Shown: positions 25,773 through 33,942 of the stretch, piece by piece
Layout: every line of letters begins with the position of its first letter
Numbering within the stretch: the first letter of the stretch is position 1
Assembly (NCBI RefSeq): GCF_000181495.1
Contig: NZ_ABCF01000030.1
Location: 1 to 35,245 of the forward strand
Origin: Bacillus sp. SG-1
GTDB lineage: Bacteria > Bacillota > Bacilli > Bacillales > Bacillaceae_B
DNA length: 35,245 nucleotides
Direction: 5' to 3'
The notes under the pieces: model-generated
Seen by the model: only the letters and a program-made list of their open reading frames with translations
What the model was told of the DNA's origin: nothing
Database searches by the model: none
Program-made: the position numbers and the translations under genes

Positions 25773-26948
25773 CTATAATGCTTCTATAAAGACGGTCGCT
25801 CCCATTCCTCCGCCTACACATAAAGACGCAATGCCTTTTTGCAGTTCCCTTCTTTTCAATTCATGTATCAGGGAAACAACGATCCTGGCACCAGTGCAGC
25901 CTACAGGATGACCGATACTGATTCCGCTGCCGTTCACGTTGGTCTTATTCCGGTCAAGGCCAAGTTCTTTTTCAACCGCGATATACTGAGCTGCAAAAGC
26001 TTCATTCACCTCAACCAGGTCAGCTTCTTCAAGAGACCAGCCTGTTTGAGCCAGGCTTTTTTCCACCGCCGGTACTGGCCCCCTGCCCATCACTTTCGGA
26101 TCGACTCCTGCAACAGAACATCCTGAAATGCTTGCCAGAGGTTTAAGTCCCCGTTTTTCCGCCTCTTCTTCTGACATCAAAATCACCGCCGCACCGCCGT
26201 CATTTAGACTGGAAGAATTCCCTGCTGTCACGGTCCCTCCTTGACGGAAAGCTGGTTTCAAACCTGAGAGTTTTTCCATTGTCAATCCGGCTCTGGGGCT
26301 TTCATCTTTTGAAATTGTTTTCGTTTCTTTTCTCGACTTGACCTCAATAGGAACAATCTGACTGTCGAAATAGCCTTCCTCCGCAGCCTTGACAGCTCTT
26401 TCGTGACTGAGCTTTGCCAATTCATCCTGGTCTTCTCTCGTTATGTTATGGATTTCCGCAAGGTTTTCCGCAGTTTCCCCCATCATAATTCCATGTATCG
26501 GATCTTCAAGAGCTTCCCAGACAGTATCTCTGATTTCCCCATGCTGGAGACGCTGACCCCAACGATGTCCTTTCATGACATAAGGACTTGAACTCATTGC
26601 CTCGACACCGCCTGCAAGTACAATGTCCGACATACCCGTTTGGATCTGCATATAGGCAGAAATGATCGCCTGCATTCCACTGGCACATTGTCTTTGAATG
26701 GTATAGCCGGTAGTCGTATCAGAAAAACCTGCCAAAAGGGCGGCGGTTCTCGCTGTATTTGGCTGGTCGGTCCTTTGGATACAGTGGCCAAGGATAACCT
26801 CATCAATATCCCCAGGTCCCAATTTGCTGTCTTCTGCTGCCGCTTTCATTACAGGAACAATCAAATCCGTTGGCAGCAAGTCCTTGAATGCTCCCCCAAA
26901 AGCTCCTACAGGAGTCCTGAAAGCAGATGTTATCACTACATTTTTCAT
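25773..26948 (-). CDS. Acetyl-CoA C-acetyltransferase (thiolase)
   Basis: Condenses or cleaves acyl-CoA (acetoacetyl-CoA from two acetyl-CoA, or the reverse). 391 residues, normal for the family. Catalytic elements: nucleophile in QRQCASGMQAI, GGVEAMSSSPY, His in NGSGISIGHPVGCTGARI, and the second Cys in ASLCVGGGMGATV. ATG 26948 (MKNVVITSAFRTPVGAFGG) is chosen because GGAGGAAGG precedes it; an in-frame ATG at 26969 would lie before that site. It follows the SDR reductase by 17 bases, so the two form an operon. Either phaA-like biosynthesis or beta-oxidation is possible; neither a synthase nor acyl-CoA dehydrogenase is in the window. Confidence 0.92.
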   Translation of the reverse strand: MKNVVITSAFRTPVGAFGGAFKDLLPTDLIVPVMKAAAEDSKLGPGDIDEVILGHCIQRTDQPNTARTAALLAGFSDTTTGYTIQRQCASGMQAIISAYMQIQTGMSDIVLAGGVEAMSSSPYVMKGHRWGQRLQHGEIRDTVWEALEDPIHGIMMGETAENLAEIHNITREDQDELAKLSHERAVKAAEEGYFDSQIVPIEVKSRKETKTISKDESPRAGLTMEKLSGLKPAFRQGGTVTAGNSSSLNDGGAAVILMSEEEAEKRGLKPLASISGCSVAGVDPKVMGRGPVPAVEKSLAQTGWSLEEADLVEVNEAFAAQYIAVEKELGLDRNKTNVNGSGISIGHPVGCTGARIVVSLIHELKRRELQKGIASLCVGGGMGATVFIEAL

Positions 26949-26965
26949 TTTTTCCTTCCTCCAAT

Positions 26966-27706
26966 TCACATCATTATTCCGCCATCAACTTGAAGAACGA
27001 CGCCATTCACATAATCAGATTCATCTGACGCCAGGAATAAATAGGCATTTGCAGCATCTTCAGGCTTTCCGAATTTTCCCAGTGGAATTAAGGCATTCAT
27101 CTGGGCTTTTACCTTGTCCGGAATACTGGCCGTCATCTCTGTTTCAATGACTCCAGGTGCAACGGCGTTGACATTGATTCCCTTTGGTCCAAATTCCTTC
27201 GCCCACGTTTTGGTCATTCCGATGACAGCTGCCTTGGATGCCGCATAGTTCGTCTGTCCGACATTTCCATAAAGGCCGCTTGCAGACGCGGTATTGATGA
27301 TTTTTCCCTTGCCGCTGTTTATGAGTGCCGGCAGCAAAGCCTGAGTACAGTGGAAGACCCCTGTTAAGTTAACATCGAGCACACGCTGAAAGTCATCCTC
27401 CCTCATTTTAGCCATCAGGGCATCCCTGGTGATACCGGCATTATTGATCAAGATATCTATACTACCGTAGTCCCGGAGAACCCATGCCGCCAAATTGTCA
27501 ACGCTTTCACGATTGGCAACGTCTACCTGATAAAAGACCGTATCGCCGCCTTCCTCCTGTAATTTTTCGGCCTCGGCAGCTCCCTTGTTCTCGTCATAAT
27601 CTGCCATAATCACCTTACAACCTTCCTGTGCAAATTTTTTTGCAGCAGCGAGGCCAATGCCATTGGCACTACCGGTTATGACAGCTGTTTTATTTTTCAA
27701 CCTCAT
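26966..27706 (-). CDS. SDR-family 3-oxoacyl reductase (FabG/PhaB-like)
   Basis: 246 residues, classical short-chain dehydrogenase. TGSANGIGLAAA binds the cofactor, NNAGITRDALMAKM and VLDVNLTGVFHCTQ are typical of FabG/PhaB, the catalytic Ser is in NTASASGLYGNVGQ, Tyr and Lys in YAASK, and the end reads VVLQVDGGIMM. ATG 27706 has AGGAGG at 6 bases. Being cotranscribed with a thiolase, it more likely acts on an acyl-CoA (acetoacetyl-CoA reductase) than on acyl-ACP, by inference. Confidence 0.9.
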   Translation of the reverse strand: MRLKNKTAVITGSANGIGLAAAKKFAQEGCKVIMADYDENKGAAEAEKLQEEGGDTVFYQVDVANRESVDNLAAWVLRDYGSIDILINNAGITRDALMAKMREDDFQRVLDVNLTGVFHCTQALLPALINSGKGKIINTASASGLYGNVGQTNYAASKAAVIGMTKTWAKEFGPKGINVNAVAPGVIETEMTASIPDKVKAQMNALIPLGKFGKPEDAANAYLFLASDESDYVNGVVLQVDGGIMM

Positions 27707-27894
27707 ATGTATCCTCCTAACCCTGATTCATGCTGATATTTCACTATTTCGACAATAACCTCAACATCTCCTCTAATTTCCCCCTTAAAATCGACAACCT
27801 AATTCTGCCAACGCCGGTTCCGGATATCCTGCCGGTTTTAGTGCAATCTATGATTAGAATTTTAAAATAAACCTTGATGAATGGAGGGAGATTC

Positions 27895-28014
27895 ATGAAG
27901 AAAAAGCTGCTTTATATGCTTCTTGCTGCTATGCTTGCCACGACGATGACAGCTTGTGACGACGCTCCGGGCGAAGACGAGATTGGCGATGGCGAAATCA
28001 ATGATGAGGAATAA
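27895..28014 (+). CDS. Tiny acidic lipoprotein, unknown
   Basis: 39 residues. MKKKLLYMLLAAMLATTMTAC is a lipoprotein signal ending in a lipobox-like MTAC; the mature part after Cys21 is only 19 residues, mostly Asp, Glu and Gly. ATG 27895 has GGAGGGAG at a good distance. It would be anchored outside the membrane. Small acidic lipoproteins of this kind are common in Bacillus and poorly understood. No partner gene is next to it; the inverted-repeat element and class A2 array follow. Confidence 0.75.
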   Translation: MKKKLLYMLLAAMLATTMTACDDAPGEDEIGDGEINDEE

Positions 28015-28026
28015 ATAAAAGTGGAG

Positions 28027-28156
28027 AGACCCCATTCAGCGGCGTACGGACTGTACCAGCTCTGCATTGAGATAAAGGAAACACGGCGAGCGTTAGAAAG
28101 TCGATGTTTACTTATTGCAAAGGAGGAGATGGGCAGTACGCCAGCCATTGGGGTCT
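28027..28156. repeat. 130-bp element bounded by 21-bp imperfect inverted repeats
   Basis: The left arm (28027-28047) begins AGACCCCA and ends GGCGTAC. The right arm (28136-28156) begins GTACGCC and ends TGGGGTCT. The outer 8 and inner 7 bases match perfectly; the middle has mismatches. The interior (about 88 bp) contains a further GTAC and an AAAGGAGGAG. It could be a MITE-like insertion or a structured RNA. No target-site duplication was recognised. Confidence 0.55.
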
Positions 28157-28180
28157 AGGAACTCTATGATCAAAAGCGGC

Positions 28181-28880
28181 TGCTCACCCCTGGATACTTT
28201 TTTACTAATCGTACCTCTACAGCAGGGATCCCGTTTTGTAGGGGTACGTTTCTTCTCCATTCGGGCACCTTCACGATAGATTCCCGCCTTCTAGAGGCAC
28301 GTTTCTTCCCTAATCGTATACCTTCACTTCAGATTCCCGCCTTCTAGGGGTACGTTTCTTCTCTAATCGTGCACCTTCACGATAGGTTCCGGCCTTCTAG
28401 GGGCACGTTTCTTCTCTAATCGTACACCTTCACTTCAGATTCCAGCCTTCTAGGGGCACATTTCTTCCCTAATCGTATACCTTCACTTCAGATTCCCTCC
28501 TTTTAGGGGCACGTTTCTTCTCTAATCGGGCACCTTCACGATAGGTTCCGGCCTTCTAGGGGCACGTTTCTTCTCTAATCGTACACCTTCACTTCAGATT
28601 CCAGCCTTCTAGGGGCACATTTCTTCCCTAATCGTGCACCTTCACCTCAGATTCCCGCCTTCTAGGGGCACGTTTCTTCCCTAATCGTGCACCTTCACCT
28701 CAGATTCCCGCCTTCTAGGGGTACGTTTCTTCTCTAATCGTGCACCTTCACGATAGGTTCCGGCCTTCTAGGGGCACGTTTCTTCTCTAATCGTACACCT
28801 TCACTTCAGATTCCAGCCTTCTAGGGGCACATTTCTTCCCTAATCGTATACCTTCACTTCAGATTCCCTCCTTGCAAATC
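28181..28880. repeat. 53-bp tandem repeat array (class A2), 12 full units plus edges
   Basis: The anchor CCTTCTAG (or a near variant) falls at 28234, 28287, 28340, 28393, 28446, 28499, 28552, 28605, 28658, 28711, 28764, 28817 and, degraded, 28870: twelve intervals of exactly 53 bp. Each unit has GGGGCACGTTTCTTC, CTAATCGT and CACCTTCAC, then one of a few variant tails. The same three-unit order (tails GATAGGTTCCGG, TTCAGATTCCAG, TTCAGATTCCCT) occurs at 28393-28499 and 28764-28870, seven units apart. A weak, decayed unit precedes 28234. There are no spacers, so it is not CRISPR. Confidence 0.95.
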
Positions 28881-28925
28881 AGCAAAACAAAAAACGCCTG
28901 ACTCCATCTCTGGAATCAGGCGTTC
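28881..28925 (-). terminator. Terminator of the yhjE-sipV transcript
   Basis: On the minus strand, AACGCCTGA / TCAGGCGTT (arms 28893-28901 and 28916-28924) followed by TTTTTGTTTT. Confidence 0.9.
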
Positions 28926-28931
28926 CTTATA

Positions 28932-29492
28932 TCAATCACCAAACTGGACATCAAATTCATTCAGCGGCCAGTACCGCAGGTTGACCTTACCGACAATCTG
29001 ATCCTGGTCAACGAATCCGAAATAACGGCTGTCCATACTGCTTCGCCTGTTATCCCCAAGGACAAATACCATTCCCTCAGGAACAGTTTGTTTCCCAGTG
29101 ATCTCTTCAAGCGTGAAGTCTCCTGTCAGCTTGGTCCCGACCATTTCTTCTTTGAATTTATCCAGATATGGCTCCTCTTGAGCTTTGCCATTCACATATA
29201 ATTTATCATCTTTATATTCTACAGTATCCCCAGGAAGGCCGATAATCCTTTTAACATAATCTTCGTCTTCATTGGCATGGAATACGACCACGTCATAGCG
29301 GTGCAGTTCACCGACCTGATATCCTATCTTATTGACAACAAGCTTATTGCCGTCTTCAAGAGTAGGCATCATGGACTCGCCTTCAACGACATAATTTGAA
29401 AACAGAAAAGTCCTGATGACCACAAAAATGACCAAACCGATTCCTAAAGCTTTAATCCATTCCAGACTCTCTTTTTTTATGCTGTCTCTCAA
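28932..29492 (-). CDS. sipV: Type I signal peptidase (SipV-like)
   Basis: Removes signal peptides from secreted proteins at the outer face of the membrane. 186 residues: one N-terminal span (WIKALGIGLVIFVVIRTFLF), catalytic Ser in EGESMMPTLEDG, catalytic Lys in DYVKRIIGLPGD, and the box GDNRRSSMDSRYFG. The start is TTG 29492 (MRDSIKKESLEW), with AGGAGG at good distance; the longer open frame overlaps yhjE and lacks a site. The name follows the yhjE-sipV neighbourhood of B. subtilis; by sequence alone SipS, SipT and SipV are hard to separate. It lies 20 bases after yhjE. Confidence 0.92.
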   Translation of the reverse strand: MRDSIKKESLEWIKALGIGLVIFVVIRTFLFSNYVVEGESMMPTLEDGNKLVVNKIGYQVGELHRYDVVVFHANEDEDYVKRIIGLPGDTVEYKDDKLYVNGKAQEEPYLDKFKEEMVGTKLTGDFTLEEITGKQTVPEGMVFVLGDNRRSSMDSRYFGFVDQDQIVGKVNLRYWPLNEFDVQFGD

Positions 29493-29512
29493 TCTAATTC
29501 CTCCTACCCTGG

Positions 29513-30130
29513 TTAACCGCGGGAGTGATCTTTTTCTACTTTTTTGTTGATGCGGGCCTCCACCCGTTTTCCGGCAAGCCATAGAACGAAGATGCCTGCC
29601 AGTACCAGTGCTGTACGCAAAGGTTGTTGAAATAATGATACAATATCATGTCCGATAAAACTAATTGTAAAAATCATGACAATTTTCCCGGCAACGACTG
29701 CAAGCATATATTGAAAAATATTGATCCCTGACAGTCCTGCCACAATATTGACCAGTGCCGATGGCGTAAAAGGAAAGCACAACAGCAGAAACAAGGGGCC
29801 GAATCCGTGGCGGTCCACCCACTTCGTCAACCGATGGACCTGGCGGTTATTTTTCAGGAAACGGAAGAATCGTGCCTGACCGTATCTTCTGACAAGCAGA
29901 AACACAATAAGTGCCCCAAGAGAAGCTCCTATCCACGAAAATAGGAAGCCGAACCACAGCCCAAATGCATTTACATTCGCGAGCACGAACACAAACAGCG
30001 GTAAAAAGGGCAGGAATGCTTCCAGCATCGGGAGCAGGATTCCCGGCAACGGGCCGAACGACCGGTACTCTTTTATTAATTCCATTATATTTTCAAGTGT
30101 AAACCATGCTTTAATCATCTCAATATCCAT
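29513..30130 (-). CDS. yhjE: TVP38/TMEM64 (DedA-like) membrane protein YhjE
   Basis: 205 residues with about five spans. FGPLPGILLPMLEAFLPFLPLFVFVLANVNAFGLWFGFLFSWIG and DRHGFGPLFLLLCFPFTPSALVNIVAGLSGI are the conserved halves of the SNARE-associated/VTT domain family, linked elsewhere to lipid handling. ATG 30130 has AGGGGAAAG about 11 bases upstream; the frame is open to 30208 without a site. Directly upstream of sipV, as in B. subtilis. Confidence 0.9.
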   Translation of the reverse strand: MDIEMIKAWFTLENIMELIKEYRSFGPLPGILLPMLEAFLPFLPLFVFVLANVNAFGLWFGFLFSWIGASLGALIVFLLVRRYGQARFFRFLKNNRQVHRLTKWVDRHGFGPLFLLLCFPFTPSALVNIVAGLSGINIFQYMLAVVAGKIVMIFTISFIGHDIVSLFQQPLRTALVLAGIFVLWLAGKRVEARINKKVEKDHSRG

Positions 30131-30350
30131 ACTATATCTTTCCCCTAAATATCCGCAGAACAAAACCCATTTTTTATTTTTCTCTATCCTGACTCTCTCT
30201 TGGGTCATGTTCCCGTGAAGAGGGAAGAGCGGCCCTTCCTGAATATCGTAACGTCAGGGCTTATGAAAAGTATATCATATGGGTTTTCCTACTAATAGAT
30301 TGTCACAAAAATGAAATATCCTTTACACTCTCAGGCGCTCCATATAGTAA

Positions 30351-30392
30351 AACGCCCAGTAAAAGCATTATCACTTTTACCGGGGATTTTGA
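30351..30392 (-). terminator. Terminator of the S9 peptidase gene
   Basis: On the minus strand, CCCGGTAAAAG / CTTTTACTGGG (arms 30355-30365 and 30374-30384) followed by CGTTTTAC. The T run is short. Confidence 0.65.
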
Positions 30393-30398
30393 CAAGCA

Positions 30399-32372
30399 TC
30401 AGATATATTTTTTGAACCAATCTTTAATATAATTCAGTCTGGCTACTCTTAAATTAGGTTTGCCGTTTCTTGAGAGATTGTGATTCGATTCAGGGAAACG
30501 CACCATCTCTGTTTGCTTCCCTTGCCTCTTGACTGCGATATACAGCTGTTCAGCCTGTTCAATCGGACAGCGGTAATCTTTCTCGCTGTGAAGGATCAAC
30601 AGCGGTGTATTGATGTTGTTCGCATACGCTAGCGGCGAGTGTTTCCATAGTTTTTCGATGTCATTCAGGTCAGCATCGATCTGCCACTCTGAAAAATAGT
30701 ATCCGATGTCGCTGACACCATAAAAACTCACCCAGTTGGAAATCGATCTTTGTGTGACAGCCGCTTTGAAGACGTCGGTGTGGCCGACAATCCAATTGGT
30801 CATAAAGCCTCCGTAACTTCCCCCTGTCACACCAAGTCTTTCTTTATCAATAAAGTCATAGGTTTCAAGAACATGATTGACAGCAGCCATCACATCTTCA
30901 TAATCTCCGCCCCCATAGTCGCCACGTACAGCATCGACAAATGCCTGGCCATATCCATGGCTCCCCCTCGGGTTGATAAACAGGACTGCGTAGCCTTCCG
31001 CCGCGAGCATTTGAAATTCCTGATAGTATGTATTTCCGTACATCATATGAGGCCCGCCATGAATCTCAACGATCAGGCCGCATTTTTCCCCTTCTTGCAA
31101 ACGAGCGGGTTTCATCAGCCAGCCATTAATTTCCCAGTCATCTTTGCTTCTGAAGGAAATCGCTTCAGTTTCCGAAAGCGCAAGTTGAGAAAGAAAGTCT
31201 TCATTCACGGATGTAAGCTTTTTCAATTCACCTGTCGGGATATCAAGCATAAACAAGTCCCCAGGCAGCAACGAGTTACTGATGGCGACAATGGCTTTTT
31301 GCTGTTTACGATCCAGGTCAAATCCGTAAACATGCTGATTATCCAATAAAGCAGGATAAAGAGACCCGTCACGGTTACCGTAATACAAGACCGTATTGCC
31401 ATTGTCTGATGTCAGGAAATAAAAACTGTCATTATCAGAAGCCCACTGAACTCCCGGATTGGACACACCTTGCTGGAAATCAATGACCATGAAATCACCA
31501 GCCGGGCTGTCGAGTTCACTTGTCATGCAGCTTAGGGATCCTGTCTCCATTTCATACAGCCACACCTTTGTCAGTGTTGCATTTTGATACTCGCTTTCAT
31601 GGCCGAGAATAGCTATGGAACTGCTGTCTGGCGACCAGGCTGCACTGCCGAAATAACCTGTTCCACTGGTTACCTTTCTTTCAGTGGATTCCTCCACATC
31701 ATATAAGAACAAATCTGATAGGAAAGAGTTATCAAGGTCCGCACTTTTATCTGCTCCATAAGCTATGTATCTGCCGTTTGGCGACCAGGACTGTAAGGAG
31801 TAGTCTATCTCTCCTTCTGTTATGAGCTTCATGTCCAATGTTTCAACATCAATGACCGCAATGTGGTTTCTCTTGCCGTTAAAAAAGCCGCTGTCATCTG
31901 ACTTATACTTCATTGTTGTTACTTCAAGAGGCTGAGGATGCTTATCTTCTTCCTTCCCTTCCGTTAACGTTTCACCTTCCATCAATGCTGTTGAAAAGGC
32001 CACTTTTTTGCCGCATGGAGACCATACCGGCTGTGAGGCACCGTTAGGGCAGAATGTCAGCTGCCGGGCTTCCCCTCCACTCCGCAAGAGCAAGAACAGC
32101 TGGCTTTTATCAGAGCGGTCTGAAACAAATACCACTTTTCCCCCATCAGGAGACCATCTTGGTGATGTATTTCGATTTTTTCCAAACGTCCATTGTGTAC
32201 TTTTCCCCGTCTTAATATCAAGATGGTATAAGTTCGATATGTATTTATTTGTTTCCTCATCCATTTCCGTTATCACATAGGCAGCTTCTTCTCCATTAGG
32301 TGAAATCTTCGGATCGGAAACAGATTTTAATTTGAACAAATCTTCTGCAGTCATTCCTCGTCTGCTTGTCAA
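30399..32372 (-). CDS. S9-family peptidase (prolyl oligopeptidase/acylaminoacyl peptidase, YuxL-like)
   Basis: 657 residues, the length of B. subtilis YuxL. The N-terminal part is a WD/TolB-like beta-propeller (repeated motifs such as SPRWSPDGGKVVFVSDR, QPVWSPCGKKVAFS, LQSWSPNGRYIAY, SAAWSPDSSSIAI). The C-terminal alpha/beta hydrolase has the nucleophile in GVTGGSYGGFMTNWIVG, Asp in LLILHSEKDYRCPIEQ and His in RFPESNHNLSRNG. No signal peptide, so it is cytosolic; it probably trims short peptides. The start is TTG 32372 with AAAGGAG at 8 bases. It is inserted between yhjD and yhjE relative to B. subtilis. Confidence 0.93.
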   Translation of the reverse strand: MTSRRGMTAEDLFKLKSVSDPKISPNGEEAAYVITEMDEETNKYISNLYHLDIKTGKSTQWTFGKNRNTSPRWSPDGGKVVFVSDRSDKSQLFLLLRSGGEARQLTFCPNGASQPVWSPCGKKVAFSTALMEGETLTEGKEEDKHPQPLEVTTMKYKSDDSGFFNGKRNHIAVIDVETLDMKLITEGEIDYSLQSWSPNGRYIAYGADKSADLDNSFLSDLFLYDVEESTERKVTSGTGYFGSAAWSPDSSSIAILGHESEYQNATLTKVWLYEMETGSLSCMTSELDSPAGDFMVIDFQQGVSNPGVQWASDNDSFYFLTSDNGNTVLYYGNRDGSLYPALLDNQHVYGFDLDRKQQKAIVAISNSLLPGDLFMLDIPTGELKKLTSVNEDFLSQLALSETEAISFRSKDDWEINGWLMKPARLQEGEKCGLIVEIHGGPHMMYGNTYYQEFQMLAAEGYAVLFINPRGSHGYGQAFVDAVRGDYGGGDYEDVMAAVNHVLETYDFIDKERLGVTGGSYGGFMTNWIVGHTDVFKAAVTQRSISNWVSFYGVSDIGYYFSEWQIDADLNDIEKLWKHSPLAYANNINTPLLILHSEKDYRCPIEQAEQLYIAVKRQGKQTEMVRFPESNHNLSRNGKPNLRVARLNYIKDWFKKYI

Positions 32373-32594
32373 AACGCCAACTCCTTTTCAAAATGTGTGT
32401 AAACCCTATTGTAAAAAATTCGACAAGTCCTTCTCAAATCCTTTGTCTCAGGGAATTTCTGTGTCTTTTTTGGCGAAGTTATTTTCGTGCTCTTCCTATA
32501 GACGTGATATGTAAAGTTGTGATTAGATTCCGGCACAATCACCCATACTAGGAAAAAAAGATTGAGATTCGACCTGGTTCTCCAATATTGGATA

Positions 32595-32623
32595 TTGATA
32601 ATTTGGTAAAAAGTACGTAAAAT
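32595..32623 (+). promoter_or_regulatory. Sigma-A promoter of yhjD
   Basis: TTGATA (32595-32600), 17-base spacer, TAAAAT (32618-32623). The predicted transcription start, near 32630, lies right at the LexA-type box. Confidence 0.7.
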
Positions 32624-32632
32624 AAAAACACA

Positions 32633-32646
32633 CGAACAAATGTTCT
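32633..32646 (+). promoter_or_regulatory. LexA (SOS) box in front of yhjD
   Basis: CGAACAAATGTTCT matches the Bacillus LexA consensus CGAACNNNNGTTCG in all but the last base, with a perfect GAAC/GTTC core. It lies just downstream of the promoter, where LexA would block transcription. Confidence 0.7.
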
Positions 32647-32674
32647 GTAATTCCTTCTGAAAAGGAGCATACTT

Positions 32675-33064
32675 ATGACCAGGATATCTGAGGAAGATCG
32701 AAACATCTTAGAGCAGGCCATATACCTGCCGATGGTCTTGACTGTACTGGATAGGGATTTCACGGTTGTGGAAAAAAGTCCCTTCAAGCTGAAAAGACCA
32801 TACCTGGAGCTGATCGAGGAAACGATGAAGATCATTCAAAGTGAACTTGCAGGTGTAAAGAAGCACATGAAAATGAATGGAATGAAAGTGGAAAGAATCA
32901 AATCGGATGATGCCTTCACTATGTATTTATTTCTTTACAAAGGATATGAGGAGCATCATAATTACTTCAACCCCCGCCTTCGCAACCGGGTCGAGGATCT
33001 GCTGAGGTATTATTTATACCAGCGTTTCCTGAAAGTCGACGCCCAGGAAAGCAAAAAAGCGTGA
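32675..33064 (+). CDS. yhjD: YhjD-like protein of unknown function
   Basis: 129 residues, soluble and basic. Starts MTRISEEDRNILEQAIYLPMVLTVLDRDF and has KSPFKLKRPYLELIEETMK, KKHMKMNGMKVERI and the aromatic stretch YKGYEEHHNYFNPRLRNRVEDLL, as in B. subtilis YhjD by memory and position. ATG 32675 has AAAAGGAG at 7 bases. The promoter with LexA-type box suggests induction by DNA damage. No enzymatic motif is recognised. Confidence 0.85.
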   Translation: MTRISEEDRNILEQAIYLPMVLTVLDRDFTVVEKSPFKLKRPYLELIEETMKIIQSELAGVKKHMKMNGMKVERIKSDDAFTMYLFLYKGYEEHHNYFNPRLRNRVEDLLRYYLYQRFLKVDAQESKKA

Positions 33065-33130
33065 GGCCGCCTACTCTGCGGCATGCCGCCCACACTACAA
33101 TCTTCTAAGAAAACACCCTGATGAACAAGC

Positions 33131-33175
33131 AAAATTCCAGCAAGAATAGAAGCTTTCTATGCCTGCTGGAACTTT
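33131..33175 (-). terminator. Hairpin between convergent yhjD and comK
   Basis: TTCCAGCA / TGCTGGAA (33135-33142 with 33164-33171) with an inner ATAGAA/TTCTAT pairing. The T run follows on the minus strand (TTTTGCTT), so it chiefly ends comK. Confidence 0.7.
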
Positions 33176-33243
33176 GACTTGCCTCCCTTTAGTCATAGTG
33201 CAATACCATAAGATATGACTGAAGAAAAACTATCATTAAGCCG

Positions 33244-33828
33244 TTACATTTCCTCCCCGGATGTCTTCTGTCCCCAGCCATAAACGGGAATTTGCTCTGA
33301 GGCTCTGCCGGAATAAGCACTAAAACTCCGTGAAGAGGATTTCCTTTCTGCGGTCACAATCCGATGCTGAAAGTTGATTCTCAGCATGGCTGTCCGCATC
33401 ATTTGCGCTTCAAAGCTGGCATACGACATTGGCAGGGTGAAACTTGCGCGGTTCCTGAACGTTACACTGATTTCTCTGCTGTTTAATTTCGTATAGGAAA
33501 GTACGTGATCATGGGATACCCAAATACATTCTGATTTGGCTGGTGAAGTGGTTGGAAATAGATAAATAGACGAATGAGGATCAACAATGATGGGGGCTTT
33601 ATGGGTGATGCCGGTTAAACGCTTTGTTCCATCTTTCCGTCCCTGATAGGAAGACCCGAAGAATTCACAGCTTTTCTTAATGATTTCAAAAGGTTTAAAG
33701 GGTGATAATAATGTTTCATTTCCTTCATGAATTTCGGTATACGTCCTCGCGCCATATTCTATCGGCATAATAAGCATCGTATACGGATTGATTTCATACT
33801 CTTCAATTATTCGAGATTTCTCGACCAT
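33244..33828 (-). CDS. comK: Competence transcription factor ComK
   Basis: Master activator of DNA-uptake genes in Bacillus. 194 residues, family length. Typical stretches are visible: EYEINPYTMLIMP, CEFFGSSYQGRKDGTKRLTGITHKAPIIVDP, YLFPTTSPAKSECIWVSHDHV, LPMSYASFEAQMMRTAMLRINFQHRI. ATG 33828 is preceded by GGAGG about 8 bases away. The upstream region (33885-33945) has clustered A and T tracts such as could form ComK AT-boxes (AAAA-N5-TTTT), but I found no exact pair. In B. subtilis comK activates itself. The C-terminal tail (SSSRSFSAYSGRASEQIPVYGWGQK) differs from B. subtilis, where the end carries the MecA-degradation signal. Confidence 0.94.
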   Translation of the reverse strand: MVEKSRIIEEYEINPYTMLIMPIEYGARTYTEIHEGNETLLSPFKPFEIIKKSCEFFGSSYQGRKDGTKRLTGITHKAPIIVDPHSSIYLFPTTSPAKSECIWVSHDHVLSYTKLNSREISVTFRNRASFTLPMSYASFEAQMMRTAMLRINFQHRIVTAERKSSSRSFSAYSGRASEQIPVYGWGQKTSGEEM

Positions 33829-33942
33829 TCCTCTGCCTCCTCTACATTTTCTCTAATATAGTAACATAATCTTCCAAAAATATACACTGAATTTTCCAAA
33901 ATTTTATCCAGGAATAATTTTTCAGAAAATTTAAATATTTCG

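Noticed and set aside
27912..28148. 78-residue minus-strand frame
   Set aside because: Lies across the plus-strand lipoprotein gene and the inverted-repeat element; low-complexity Ser/Ile-rich product without a ribosome site.
28181..28880. CRISPR array
   Set aside because: Units adjoin directly and vary along their whole length; there are no constant repeats with unique spacers and no cas genes.
33078..33089. GCGGCATGCCGC palindrome after yhjD
   Set aside because: Perfect 12-bp palindrome but no T run or loop; no clear role beyond chance.
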